A DNA stretch of 64,000 nucleotides, taken from assembly GCF_000407185.1 (NCBI RefSeq), contig NZ_KE136482.1, positions 248,001 through 312,000 on the forward strand, written 5' to 3'. The translations under genes and the position numbers were made by a program. Every line of letters starts with the position of its first letter. Position 1 is the stretch's first letter. Source of the DNA: Enterococcus malodoratus ATCC 43197. GTDB lineage: Bacteria > Bacillota > Bacilli > Lactobacillales > Enterococcaceae. Of the stretch, positions 24,864-34,209 are shown one piece after another. Under the pieces are notes generated by a model that saw only the letters and a program-made list of their open reading frames with translations, was not told where the DNA came from and ran no database searches.

Positions 24864-26240
24864 ATGAAGAGAAAGAATAAAGCTTGTACGACCCTATTAG
24901 TTGGGAAAAAGGCTGCCAGTGATGGTTCAACAATGATCGCGCGTATCGAGGACGGTTTTGAGAAGCCTAATCCGCAACATTTCGTTGTGGTTTCCCCAGA
25001 GCAGCAGCCCCGCCGCTATTGTTCTTCCATTACTTCATTCGAGCTTGAACTGCCGCAAAATCCCTTGCGCTATACATCTACTCCTGATTTGGATGATCGT
25101 TTCGGCATTTGGGCCGGTGGAGGGATCAATAGTCAGAATGTGGCCATGACAGCATGCGAAACGATCACTAATAATGATCGGATATTGGCGATTGATCCGT
25201 TGGTTGATACTGGGATAGGTGAAGCGGATTTCATTACCTTGGTCTTACCATACATCCATTCTGCAAAAGAGGGCGTGCTGCGTTTAGGAAAGCTGATCGA
25301 AACGTACGGAACCTATGAAATAAATGGCATTGCGTTTTCAGACAGTGACGAGATCTGGTATTTAGAAACGATCGGAGGCCATCATTGGGCGGCGGTTAGA
25401 ATTCCAGATGAGGCATTTGTCCTTGTGTCGAATCGTTTAGCGATCGATCACTTTGACTTTAATTCTCCAGACAATTTATCCGCCACGGGACTACAAGATT
25501 TGATTGAAAAACACCAGTTGAATCCAACGAATGATGAACTAAATTTGAGGGATATTTTTGGGACTTTTACAAATGGGGATCAGCACTACAACAACCCTAG
25601 AGTTTGGTATATCCAGAAAGTCTTTTGTAAAAACAACTCGTCCCATCCTGAAGATCAGGACTTGCCATTCCTAGCGTATCCGGATAAAAAGCTGACTATT
25701 GAAGATGTTAGATGGGCTCTTAGCTCCCATTATCAAAATACCCCTTACGATCCTTACGGAGAAGGGGAGATGAGCGACAAATCACGCTACCGTTCCATTG
25801 CTTTGAATAGAAATGAAGAGACACATATTCTTCAGATCCGAAATAATGTTTCCAAAGAAATAGCGGCGATTCATTGGTTGGCCTTTGGACCGAATACGTT
25901 TAATACGCTGGTGCCTTTTTATGCAAATATCACTCAGACACCAACGATATTTAATGAGATTGGGAGCACATTTAAGGCGAATGACATCTATTGGTTGAGT
26001 AAGGCAGCGGCACTACTTGGGGATTCAAATTTCTCTCGGTTTGAAACTTTGAGGGATGAAACAGTCTCAGAAGCAATGATCGAATATAGGAAAATCCAAT
26101 TAGCAACTGATTCATGCGAGGTGGAGGACGGTCAAATGATTCAAGACCATCTAGAAATCGCCAATAACAAAATGGCAGAGATTGCACTCACAAAGATGAA
26201 TGAACTTTTGGGAGAAATGATAAAAAGATTGGGAAAATAG
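24864..26240 (+). CDS. pepD: C69-family dipeptidase PepD
   Basis: Cytoplasmic dipeptidase of the N-terminal-nucleophile C69 family (458 residues). The start MKRKNKACTTLLVGKKAASDGST fits PepD enzymes, in which the Cys (here Cys8) is exposed by removal of the short propeptide and acts as nucleophile. RIEDGFEKPNPQ and FGIWAGGGINSQNVAMTACETI are typical conserved parts. A frame 15 codons longer exists, but GAGAGGAG is placed for the ATG used. Stands alone. Confidence 0.93.
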   Translation: MKRKNKACTTLLVGKKAASDGSTMIARIEDGFEKPNPQHFVVVSPEQQPRRYCSSITSFELELPQNPLRYTSTPDLDDRFGIWAGGGINSQNVAMTACETITNNDRILAIDPLVDTGIGEADFITLVLPYIHSAKEGVLRLGKLIETYGTYEINGIAFSDSDEIWYLETIGGHHWAAVRIPDEAFVLVSNRLAIDHFDFNSPDNLSATGLQDLIEKHQLNPTNDELNLRDIFGTFTNGDQHYNNPRVWYIQKVFCKNNSSHPEDQDLPFLAYPDKKLTIEDVRWALSSHYQNTPYDPYGEGEMSDKSRYRSIALNRNEETHILQIRNNVSKEIAAIHWLAFGPNTFNTLVPFYANITQTPTIFNEIGSTFKANDIYWLSKAAALLGDSNFSRFETLRDETVSEAMIEYRKIQLATDSCEVEDGQMIQDHLEIANNKMAEIALTKMNELLGEMIKRLGK

Positions 26241-26705
26241 TTCATCATGTGATGGATACCGAAAAGGTTCCTAAGAAATTGATGGTTCCTTCAAACATTT
26301 TTCCCTCCAAAGTACTGTAGGATATTCGCAGAGAAGTAGTAGTGATGCAAATGAGAAGGCCTATTTAATGGGTCTAAAAATTTGTGATCGTGATTGTCGA
26401 AAATACAGAGGTAGAAAAAAAGTTAAATACTGAGCCACACTACGCAACTCAGAAATTGAGTTGCGTAGTTTTTTGAATATTAAAAGAACTTCCTAATCAA
26501 AAAAATCCTGTCAATGTAGGTCATGATAAAAAAGACAATATATTCAAATGGAAGAGATTCATTACATAGCAAAAAATGCTATCATGGGAAATAGTGATTG
26601 TTTGTTTTATTTAAGAAGCAAACACAGCTAGTTCATTTTGAAATTCCGCCGGTATATTTGGCGCGTCACAATAATAAACAGGATTATATAAGGAGTTGCT
26701 TATTT
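26241..26705. other. Intergenic region after pepD
   Basis: About 465 bases. It contains a strong terminator at 26439-26475 (13-bp stem ACTACGCAACTCA/TGAGTTGCGTAGT plus T-run). The remainder holds no recognised gene; the frame upstream of the DUF4931 gene (from TTG 26598) lacks a ribosome binding site. Confidence 0.6.
26439..26475 (+). terminator. Terminator downstream of pepD
   Basis: A 13-bp perfect stem with a 5-base loop and a run of six T. It is about 200 bases after the pepD stop. Confidence 0.9.
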
Positions 26706-27497
26706 ATGGAAAATAAAAATGAGGAGCGGGCGTTGGTCTTTTTGCCGCAGGCTGCTAATGGGAAGCCTCAACATATGGGGGCTGAAAAAAATGGCTGTCC
26801 TTTTTGCGATTATGCAGAAGAGGAGAATATTTTAAGAAGAGAAAAAGAAATGCTGTGGATTCGCAATAAATACCAAACGCTGCAGGATACATTTCAGACG
26901 ATTATTATTGAAAGTAATGACCATAATAAGGATATCTCCACTTATACAACAGCGGAAAATCGAGAATTATTCAACTTTGCATTTGAATGCTGGTTAGAAA
27001 CGAAAAAAGATCCGCAGTTTGAATCTGTGCTGTTTTATAAAAATCATGGGCCATTATCAGGCGGCAGTTTAAAGCATCCGCATATGCAAGTTGTAGGGTT
27101 AAAAAAGCTTGATGGAGAAGCGCAGGTTCATGCTGATAACTTTACTGGGATAAGCGTTTTGTCGCAAGATAATGTGGAGATTAATTTCTCAACCATGCCT
27201 GTAATGGGATTTTTAGAAATCAATATTATTGTTGATGCGAAAGAGCCAACAGCTATCAATAGTTTGGCGGATTACGTGCAAAAGACAGTTGGTTATGTAT
27301 TGAAGGACTATCATCATGGTCGATGTGATAGCTACAATTTATTTTTCTTTGAAGAAGCAGGAAAGTACATCGTCAAATTAACTCCGCGTTTTATCGTATC
27401 GCCATACTATGTCGGATATAAAATAGCTCAAAATTTTTCTGAGGAGCATCTGCTGGCTTTGCGAGAAGAGTTTAGAGAAAGTTTGTTGGATGAGTAA
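26706..27497 (+). CDS. DUF4931 protein, GalT/HIT-like nucleotidyltransferase fold
   Basis: A 263-residue protein related to galactose-1-phosphate uridylyltransferases. A zinc-binding CPFC (Cys31, Cys34) lies near the N-terminus and the HIT-type active-site motif GGSLKHPHMQVVGL is present. DUF4931 proteins are of unproven function; a nucleotidyl transfer or hydrolysis reaction is inferred from the His triad. The ATG with AAGGAG ten bases ahead is preferred over an upstream TTG. Monocistronic, followed by a bidirectional terminator. Confidence 0.8.
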   Translation: MENKNEERALVFLPQAANGKPQHMGAEKNGCPFCDYAEEENILRREKEMLWIRNKYQTLQDTFQTIIIESNDHNKDISTYTTAENRELFNFAFECWLETKKDPQFESVLFYKNHGPLSGGSLKHPHMQVVGLKKLDGEAQVHADNFTGISVLSQDNVEINFSTMPVMGFLEINIIVDAKEPTAINSLADYVQKTVGYVLKDYHHGRCDSYNLFFFEEAGKYIVKLTPRFIVSPYYVGYKIAQNFSEEHLLALREEFRESLLDE

Positions 27498-27577
27498 CGA
27501 ATACGTTAAGAATTAAAAAATCAGAAACAGAACTGCGTAATAGAGATTTAACGATGACGGATTCGCTAGATAAATTG

Positions 27578-27626
27578 AAATAAGGTTAAGGCAAAGTTGT
27601 AGTTTTTACTTTGCTTTAACCTTTTT
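27578..27626. terminator. Bidirectional terminator
   Basis: GGTTAAGGCAAAGT and ACTTTGCTTTAACC form a stem with flanking A/T runs between the convergent DUF4931 and EIIC genes. Confidence 0.85.
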
Positions 27627-27660
27627 TCTTTTTGTTCGTTAATTCGTTATTGACAGTGAC

Positions 27661-28962
27661 TTATAGATCTTCATCCACAAGTTTTGTCTTATTATTTTCC
27701 ATAACCTTGAAAAATGGATAGTAGATAACGGCGCTAACAAGGATCAATACTAAGCAGAATACTACATTTCGCCAATCCATACTTGAAAGATAGGCTTGCG
27801 CAAAGAAAGGAGTGAAGGAAGGATCGACAATCAATCCCACTCCAATCAGACCGATACTTTGAGCGAAATACGTCAGCAGCAAAGAAACAATGGGTGTTAT
27901 CAAAAATGGAATTGCTAAAATCGGATTAAAAACAATCGGAAGTCCAAAGATTACGGGCTCGTTGATTGAGCAGATGCCTGGTATAAGCGACAGCTTTCCA
28001 ATCGTTCGGTATTCCGATACTTTACTTCGCATCATTAAAATCACTAAACCCAATGTTCCACCAGCTCCACCTAAAACGGAGATCCGAAACATTTGTAAAT
28101 TCATCAGGTGGGTCATGGTCTCACCGTTAGCCATTTGCTCAGCATTTAATCCCGTTTGGGCCATGCCTAGAGTGAAGACGATTGGAAAAATGATGGATGA
28201 TCCGTTAATGCCGAACAACCACAGAATATTTCCTAAGGTTACTATTAACAAGAATCCACCAAGACTTCCGGCGATATTAGTTGCGGGTGTCAAAACTTGC
28301 ATCACGGTTTCTGGAAAAATCTTTTTTGTTGTTACTAGGAAAATCAGATTAATCCCATAAAAGAGAATGATATTCGTTAATAAGGGGACTAGCGTGTTGA
28401 TAAAAGTCGCAACCATAGGCGGTACAGTATCGGGCAATTTTAATTTGATATTTTTCACTTCAAAGAATCGATTTACTTCAACCACTAGCAAACCAATAAT
28501 GATTGCTACGAAAAGACCATTCGTCCCTAAATAATTTAAGTTGATACTGCCTTCGCTAACGGGTGTACATACCATTAGAAAAATGACTGACGCCACCATA
28601 CCATTCATTGATGGATTGATCTTGTATTCGCTGGACAGAGAAAAAGCAATTCCGAAAACACTGATCAGCCCGATGATGCCCATGGTCAAATTGTATGGGG
28701 CTGTAATCAAATCATAATTCGCTACAGCAAAATCCTTCCAACCAGCCATAAATTTCATGAAAAAATTAGCTGTCTCCGGATTATAACGATCGATATTGAT
28801 TGGCGGATTCGCAAAAATCAGAAAAAAGGATCCAATAACAATAAATGGCAAACCAAACATCATGCCGCTAGATATTGCTTTAAGATGGCGTTGATTCCCG
28901 ATTTTTGCGGCAACTGGGCTGAGTACTTCATTAAGTTTCGTTATGATCGTAGAATTTTCCAT
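27661..28962 (-). CDS. PTS lactose/cellobiose-family EIIC
   Basis: A 433-residue integral membrane permease of the lactose/cellobiose PTS superfamily. The start (NSTIITKLNEVLSPVAAKIGNQRHL) and the GICSINEPVIFGLPIVFNP motif are characteristic of CelB-type IIC proteins. GGAGGTCAT precedes the ATG. The IIA and IIB partners are not adjacent and must be encoded elsewhere. It lies downstream of an MgsA-C-like gene, 12 bases away, and opposite an RpiR regulator. Confidence 0.92.
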   Translation of the reverse strand: MENSTIITKLNEVLSPVAAKIGNQRHLKAISSGMMFGLPFIVIGSFFLIFANPPINIDRYNPETANFFMKFMAGWKDFAVANYDLITAPYNLTMGIIGLISVFGIAFSLSSEYKINPSMNGMVASVIFLMVCTPVSEGSINLNYLGTNGLFVAIIIGLLVVEVNRFFEVKNIKLKLPDTVPPMVATFINTLVPLLTNIILFYGINLIFLVTTKKIFPETVMQVLTPATNIAGSLGGFLLIVTLGNILWLFGINGSSIIFPIVFTLGMAQTGLNAEQMANGETMTHLMNLQMFRISVLGGAGGTLGLVILMMRSKVSEYRTIGKLSLIPGICSINEPVIFGLPIVFNPILAIPFLITPIVSLLLTYFAQSIGLIGVGLIVDPSFTPFFAQAYLSSMDWRNVVFCLVLILVSAVIYYPFFKVMENNKTKLVDEDL

Positions 28963-28974
28963 GAGTATGACCTC

Positions 28975-29592
28975 CTATACTTGCCAAGGGTTAAAAACAA
29001 ATGTACTTGGTACTACATGATCCGGGTCATATTTTTCTATGATTTTTTCATATTGCTCTTTATAGTCATTGTCGACTTTTGCTTGTGGGATGACTTTACT
29101 GGCTTCATGTAAGAAATGTTCTGAACCACGGCCCATTTCCTGCCCGCGAGTTGTGTGTTTATCCAAGGCAATATCGGGTATCTCAGGCACATACCCCATA
29201 GCGAAACTCTTTATCACAATATTTTTGAGCAAATCGGACGAACGATCCTTTTCTGATCCGCACAAGTAACGAATAGCATGGAAGAAAAACATCGCGCGGT
29301 CGGATTCATTATACTGAAACTCTTTGCGCATCATATTCAAGTTATTAATCATAATGGCTGCCATCGCATTTCCCATACCTACATCTTCAACACTGATGGC
29401 TAATAAACGTCTCCATAATTTTTCTTCAAATTGCGGTGAGGTGATATACATTTCATAGGCAAACTCACAGGCAGCTTTTTCTTTTCCTCTCCGGATGGAT
29501 TTCTGTAATGCTGAGATGACTTCATCACCTCGCAAGCCGTTGCGTGTAGTCATTTTTGCCCATGGGTCCTGAATAAAATTATTTTCTGTCAT
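28975..29592 (-). CDS. Stand-alone MgsA/RarA C-terminal-like protein
   Basis: A 205-residue protein resembling the C-terminal domain of MgsA/RarA AAA+ ATPases (DEVISALQKSIRRGKEKAACEFAYEM; RRLLAISVEDVGMGN; a final HYK-like segment), but with no ATPase domain (no Walker motifs). Such C-domains form tetramers in RarA. As a separate gene in front of a PTS permease its role is unclear; it could be a sugar-processing or regulatory protein that reuses the fold. AGGAG precedes the ATG. Co-transcribed with the EIIC gene and divergent from the RpiR gene. Confidence 0.75.
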   Translation of the reverse strand: MTENNFIQDPWAKMTTRNGLRGDEVISALQKSIRRGKEKAACEFAYEMYITSPQFEEKLWRRLLAISVEDVGMGNAMAAIMINNLNMMRKEFQYNESDRAMFFFHAIRYLCGSEKDRSSDLLKNIVIKSFAMGYVPEIPDIALDKHTTRGQEMGRGSEHFLHEASKVIPQAKVDNDYKEQYEKIIEKYDPDHVVPSTFVFNPWQV

Positions 29593-29631
29593 GATATAAT
29601 ACTCCTAACTAAAGAATTTGAGGTGGATCTT

Positions 29632-30324
29632 ATGGATACTGAAACGCTAATTGATAAATATCAGTTGAATGATTCAGAAGCTGAGGTTTTGCGATTTATG
29701 GATAAAAATCGTGATTCGTTGAGAGATTTAGGAATTCGCGATGTAGCCAAAGCGTCTTATGTCTCAACTGCGACAATCGTCAATATGGCGAAAAAAATAG
29801 GTTATTCCGGTTACAGTGAATTGGTTTTTGCCTATGGCAGCAGACATTCAACGATCAGTCTCCCTAAGCATTTCTCAAATGAAGAAAGGGACGAATTTAT
29901 CCGTTTACTATCTGATTATCGAAATAAACGGATTATGATCCTAGGATCAGGTTTCTCGCAAAATATCGCGAATCACTTTTCTGAAACACTTAATCTTTAT
30001 GGTTTCCGTGCGACTGCCAACAGCCATCTGGAGTTTCTGCGAGAACAGGTTGAAAGGGATGTTCTGATTTTTATTATCTCTAATTCAGGCGACACTTTTC
30101 GTCTAGCTGAGCTTGCAAAAATGGCAAAAGATCACCATATTGATTTAATTGCTTTTGTCGGTGAAAAGAAATCGAGAATTGGACAGCTGGCAACATTAAC
30201 AATTAGCACAGATACCTATACTCCACGGGTTCTATCGGAGTATCAGCCTAACCTTTTCTTTGGAACAACGTTGAATCAATTCGAGATATTATTAAGCGAA
30301 GCATTATCAGCTATCTTTGATTAG
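29632..30324 (+). CDS. RpiR-family transcriptional regulator
   Basis: A 230-residue regulator: N-terminal RpiR HTH (GIRDVAKASYVSTATIVNMAKKIGYSGYSEL) and C-terminal SIS sugar-phosphate binding domain (IMILGSGFSQNIANHFS; FIISNSGDTFRLAELA). GAGGTGG precedes the ATG; an in-frame GTG three codons upstream falls inside that site. Divergent from the MgsA-C-like/EIIC operon, which it most likely controls in response to a sugar phosphate. Confidence 0.9.
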   Translation: MDTETLIDKYQLNDSEAEVLRFMDKNRDSLRDLGIRDVAKASYVSTATIVNMAKKIGYSGYSELVFAYGSRHSTISLPKHFSNEERDEFIRLLSDYRNKRIMILGSGFSQNIANHFSETLNLYGFRATANSHLEFLREQVERDVLIFIISNSGDTFRLAELAKMAKDHHIDLIAFVGEKKSRIGQLATLTISTDTYTPRVLSEYQPNLFFGTTLNQFEILLSEALSAIFD

Positions 30325-30492
30325 AAGAACGATGTGGCCACTGTTTCTTCAAGTCCTAGTATAAGTGCTGTACTTAGAAATGTAAGTGTTTACTAAGGGT
30401 TGTGAACATGTTTAGGGATTTACAAACCTGTTTACTGAATCAATTGAAATAGGGGAAGTACTGACGACTCATTCTCTTATAACGTTAAAACC

Positions 30493-30522
30493 AAAAAGGA
30501 ACTCCCGGATTGGAGAGTTCCC
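30493..30522 (-). terminator. Minus-strand terminator of an unidentified transcript
   Basis: A 7-bp stem (GGAACTC/GAGTTCC) with a 10-base loop, followed on the minus strand by TTTTT. Confidence 0.6.
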
Positions 30523-30639
30523 ATTATGAAATATGTGTATAGGGTAAGAGAAAAAGGGTCCATGACACTGACGGAAAAAAATAAGTTGCATTCAATGCCG
30601 ACTGCGAATAGACTGAGAGAGGTTTTTCTCAAAACAATA

Positions 30640-30672
30640 AAAAGGGCTGCCAGTTACCGAAGCAACTGGCAA
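30640..30672 (-). terminator. Second minus-strand terminator
   Basis: An 8-bp stem (TGCCAGTT/AACTGGCA) with an 8-base loop; on the minus strand it is followed by GCCC and TTTTT. Confidence 0.6.
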
Positions 30673-30827
30673 AATGAAAAAGATTTTTGGGTTGAATATA
30701 CAATAATAAATGGAACTTAATTGAACCTTAAATAGAAAAAATGTCTATGATCAAGAATCCGACGATGGATTCCATTCATATATAGGCTCATGCTTAAAAA
30801 AACAATTTATACTTTGGAGGAATAACG

Positions 30828-31604
30828 ATGAAAATAAGCAGTATTTTAGTGCTAGGGCTTGGTTCGGTATTACTATTATCCGGCTGCGGCTCTACGAAGG
30901 ATAAAGGCGAAAGCACGCCTGTGAGTTCGACAGAAATCAAGGTATCCGTCACAGCAAAAAGTGACTCATCAACTTCAAAAACATCATCCGAGACATCTTC
31001 AAAAATATCATCAACTTCGTCCTCTGAAACAAAAGAGACGCAGAGTATGAGTCAGGAGGAAAGTATTGCCAGTAAGGGTGCTCGGTTGAGTGACAGTCAA
31101 AAAGCTCAAATTAATCTAGCTTTTCTTGATTGGGCAGGGCAGCGTGCCGCGATAGGAAATATGGCAGTTAGCGATTGGTTCTTTGATCATGGAGCAGCGG
31201 GGCATGGAGATTGGTATGCCAATACGCCAGATGGTCAGGTCCAGGTTCAAAATTTTGATATGCCGGGAAAAAGAGCCTTTCCTATTCGGGCAATAGGCGG
31301 GTGCATCTTCTATACAGCGAAGGATGGCGGCGTCGGCAAACAAGAGCTTTATGCGGATTCTTTTGCCGCAAATTATTCTGTTAAGCTGGATAAGGATAAA
31401 CCTGTAAGCAAATATTTGCTGGGGGATAATGGCGTGGTCTACGAGTTGAAAACCGGAAACGGAGTACCAGTAAGTACCAATACAGGATTTGGTGAATACG
31501 CGGATGATGGCACTCAAGGAAGTTATACACCGGATTTGGACTTTCAAATCTCAGAGGACAGTGCGGCGCAAGAAAAACTTCAGGAACTTATTCGAATTTA
31601 TTAA
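30828..31604 (+). CDS. Ser/Thr-rich lipoprotein, probably DUF4767
   Basis: A 258-residue lipoprotein precursor: lipobox LLLSGC (Cys20), a Ser/Thr-rich spacer (residues 25-85) and a C-terminal domain resembling DUF4767 (NLAFLDWAGQRAAIGNMAVSD; a Tyr- and Gly-rich middle; a final FQISEDSAAQEKLQELIR helix). DUF4767 is common in lactic acid bacterial surface lipoproteins and has no assigned function. TTGGAGGAA precedes the ATG. Monocistronic with its own terminator. Confidence 0.75.
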   Translation: MKISSILVLGLGSVLLLSGCGSTKDKGESTPVSSTEIKVSVTAKSDSSTSKTSSETSSKISSTSSSETKETQSMSQEESIASKGARLSDSQKAQINLAFLDWAGQRAAIGNMAVSDWFFDHGAAGHGDWYANTPDGQVQVQNFDMPGKRAFPIRAIGGCIFYTAKDGGVGKQELYADSFAANYSVKLDKDKPVSKYLLGDNGVVYELKTGNGVPVSTNTGFGEYADDGTQGSYTPDLDFQISEDSAAQEKLQELIRIY

Positions 31605-31673
31605 ACGAACCTGCTCATAAACTTTTTAGAAGTTTTTTGTCATAACCGTTCTTTTATTACCTATTTTCATTTT

Positions 31674-31724
31674 CTAAAACGGTAACGAATGACTCTCATT
31701 GAGAGATTCGTTGCCGTTTTTCTA
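31674..31724 (+). terminator. Terminator
   Basis: AAAACGGTAACGAAT pairs with ATTCGTTGCCGTTTT (one G-T pair), followed by T-run. Confidence 0.85.
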
Positions 31725-31899
31725 TTTAAACGGCCATCCTTCTTTCCCAACTAAATGTATGTGAAAAAAGACAGCGTTTTTGATATATTCAAATCGATAA
31801 TTAAAAGGAAAAAGAATGAAATTTACCTAGATTAAAGGGAATGCTACTATTTTACATAGAAGGAAGAATAAAACTTTTAGAAGAGAAGGAGTAAGTCAA

Positions 31900-32448
31900 T
31901 TGGATTACAAAAGATTATATGCTATTTATTGCAACGAAGAAGATAACAGCGGTTACATTTCAGGAAAGTACTATTTTTCACGAACGAAATACCTGCATAT
32001 TACTGAATTGTACTTCGATCAATATCCTGACGATGATGTACCGATACAGGTGCTGCAAATCGCGAATATAGAGACATTTTCATGTAAATCAACAGCACAA
32101 CGACAAATCAAGAAATATACTCTATGCACGAATATTGAGGATATAGAAAACTTAGTGGTGAGAGAATTAAGTTATAGAGAAATCGAACTGATTGATAGGT
32201 GTCGGAGGTTTATGGAGGGTCGCAAGAAGGCTCAATTGTACTTGAAACAATTCGAAAATAAAAATTTTGAATGCTCTGCTTGTGGAAATAAGGAAATATC
32301 GGAAATGATCGTGGGTGAAATGACCTATCAAGTGTTGGATGAACACGAAACAACCAGAGTTGACGTCCAGATACCGAAAGAGGTGAGTGTGTATTGTAAT
32401 AAATGTGCAGCGAAGATTTATAGTGAGAATCAAGCGACTCCTGCGTAG
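31900..32448 (+). CDS. Unknown protein with C-terminal zinc ribbon
   Basis: A 182-residue soluble protein. Residues 1-120 are mixed alpha/beta with no family recognised; near the C-terminus two pairs of cysteines (CSACG and CNKC) about 45 residues apart form a probable zinc ribbon. The start is TTG with AAGGAG eight bases ahead. Monocistronic, followed by a hairpin terminator at about 32522-32562 (imperfect ACGAGTCGGC/GCCGCTCGT stem and T-run). Confidence 0.6.
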   Translation: MDYKRLYAIYCNEEDNSGYISGKYYFSRTKYLHITELYFDQYPDDDVPIQVLQIANIETFSCKSTAQRQIKKYTLCTNIEDIENLVVRELSYREIELIDRCRRFMEGRKKAQLYLKQFENKNFECSACGNKEISEMIVGEMTYQVLDEHETTRVDVQIPKEVSVYCNKCAAKIYSENQATPA

Positions 32449-32521
32449 TCCTGATGAAACAGATCAATAGTAAGTAGATAGTGTGGGGAGTTAGTTAAAA
32501 ATAGTTGATGAATGCTTAAAA

Positions 32522-32562
32522 AAACGAGTCGGCTGTGTAATTTTGCCGCTCGTTTTTTTGTT
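32522..32562 (+). terminator. Terminator
   Basis: An imperfect stem (AACGAGTCGGC/GCCGCTCGTT) followed by seven T, between convergent genes. Confidence 0.75.
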
Positions 32563-32582
32563 ATATAGCAGGAAACCCACAG

Positions 32583-34130
32583 CTACAAAATCACTTGAAA
32601 ATTATGATTAGCTTCGGCTTTGATGATTGGATGTTCTTTTAGATAATCTGCGATTAGTTCGGTCATGTCGACTTGGATTTCTCGCACAATTTTATCAGCG
32701 CTGAACATATTGTAATTGCCGCCGCCGATTGCACGGTATTGATTGGTCACGACTTCAAGTTCTTGGTCAGCGGTGATGGGAAGGTTGTTGAAATTTAGTC
32801 TCGTTATTCGTTGTCCGGCGGGCCGGTTCATATCGATTGTGTAGTCAATTCCTTCGTACATATCGTAATTATAGTATTGTGGTTTGGGCTGGATAAAGGC
32901 CGGATTAAAGACGATTTTGCCATCTTCCACTGCTAAATAATTGGCGGTTTGCTCTAATGCGGCGCGCAGGTCTGCGCCGCTGACTTTGATTACTGCCAAA
33001 GTATTTGGATAGATATAGTTTGTAATGACATCCCGCATGGTGATCTTCTGGCCAAAACCTTTTCCTTCATTATTAAAAAGTGCGGTGCCTGATATTGCGG
33101 CTCCGCTGGCGAACAGCTGGACTCGATTGATAAATTCTACATAAGGATGTTCGATCAGGCGAGCCTGCATCGGATCATCAATCCGCATATCCCCTTCAAC
33201 TTGCCCTAATGTTTGATCAAGCCAATGTTCCAATTCTCTTTCCATAGGTTCAATCGCGCTGAGAATTTGGGGATCGGGCGCGACATCTTCAACAGAATGC
33301 AATGTCGCATGGCTGTCCGTGACAACGAACTGTTCACCCATTTTCTCGACGGTTAATTGAATTTTTCCGATATGATTGCCTTGGTAACCAGGCTGAACAA
33401 CCGGAACGCCGTTGATTTTCGTCGCGATTGTTCGATGCTGGTGCCCAGTAAAAAGAGCGTCGATACCCGCAACTTCCTGCAGCAATTGATAGCCTTCGTT
33501 TTCCCCAGTTAGCGCCTCGGTTGCTTCACCTGTTGCTAGATCTTTTTCAAATCCGCCGTGATAGCTTACTACGACTAAATCTGCTTGTTGCTTCAGGAGT
33601 GGTACGTATTTTTTGGCTGTCTTAACGATGCTTTCGAAGGTCATTCCTTTCAGTGTCTCTGGCTTTTCCCAATGTGGGATGTATTGGGTGGTGAGTCCTA
33701 ATACCGCGATTTTTATCCCAGCTTTTTCGAGGATAGTATAGGCCTTACCAAAATAGGGCTGCCCAGCTTGATTTAAAATATTCGCCGCTAGAACAGGCGC
33801 CTGATAATTTTTGATGGCCTCTTTTAAATAATCGAGCCCATAGTTAAACTCATGATTGCCAATGAGCTGAACATCGTAATTCATCAAATTAATCAGGTTT
33901 GTCAGTTCTTTCGCCGAGTGCTGTTCTTTGGCGAGATAATAGCTCAGAGGGGAGCCTTGAATAAAGTCGCCGTTTTCGATTGCAATCACAGGCCCATCTG
34001 CTTGCGCCCGCAATTCTTTCAATTTAGCAGCAGCCTTAGCCGCACCGATAGGCAAGTCTGTTTTGCCGGAATAGGTGGTTGGGTATACGTACCCATGCAT
34101 GTCGCTCGTTTCCAGAAGAGTAATGATCAC
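32583..34130 (-). CDS. 5'-nucleotidase / 2',3'-cyclic phosphodiesterase family protein
   Basis: A 515-residue metallophosphoesterase of the UshA/CpdB/YfkN type: N-terminal Calcineurin-like domain with metal motifs TSDMHG, IENGDFIQGS, IGNHEFNYG, VSYHGG and GHQHR, and a C-terminal 5_nucleotid_C domain. Unlike most relatives it has no signal peptide, so it should act in the cytoplasm. AGGAGGAGAAAC lies before the ATG. It follows the metallophosphoesterase and phosphonate-type ABC genes in the same direction, so imported phosphate esters are its likely substrates; inferred. Confidence 0.88.
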   Translation of the reverse strand: MIITLLETSDMHGYVYPTTYSGKTDLPIGAAKAAAKLKELRAQADGPVIAIENGDFIQGSPLSYYLAKEQHSAKELTNLINLMNYDVQLIGNHEFNYGLDYLKEAIKNYQAPVLAANILNQAGQPYFGKAYTILEKAGIKIAVLGLTTQYIPHWEKPETLKGMTFESIVKTAKKYVPLLKQQADLVVVSYHGGFEKDLATGEATEALTGENEGYQLLQEVAGIDALFTGHQHRTIATKINGVPVVQPGYQGNHIGKIQLTVEKMGEQFVVTDSHATLHSVEDVAPDPQILSAIEPMERELEHWLDQTLGQVEGDMRIDDPMQARLIEHPYVEFINRVQLFASGAAISGTALFNNEGKGFGQKITMRDVITNYIYPNTLAVIKVSGADLRAALEQTANYLAVEDGKIVFNPAFIQPKPQYYNYDMYEGIDYTIDMNRPAGQRITRLNFNNLPITADQELEVVTNQYRAIGGGNYNMFSADKIVREIQVDMTELIADYLKEHPIIKAEANHNFQVIL

Positions 34131-34209
34131 TCTCGTTTCTCCTCCTTTTTGGCTCTTTTTTATGATAGTGAAGAGACCGATGCATCAAGCCAATCGGTCT
34201 CATTTTTAT

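Larger units (their letters stand above)
30325..30827. other. Intergenic region with two minus-strand terminator hairpins
   Basis: About 500 bases between the RpiR gene and the lipoprotein gene. It holds two hairpins whose T-runs lie on the minus strand (30493-30522 and 30640-30672). A 64-codon plus-strand frame (30526-30720, MKYVYRVREKG start) overlaps them and has a distant GGAG; it is doubtful. The rest shows nothing recognised. Confidence 0.5.

Noticed and set aside
30526-30720. A 64-codon plus-strand frame between RpiR and the lipoprotein gene
   Set aside because: Ribosome binding site is distant, the frame runs through a terminator-like hairpin, and no domain pattern is visible; kept only as a possibility within the small-RNA finding.
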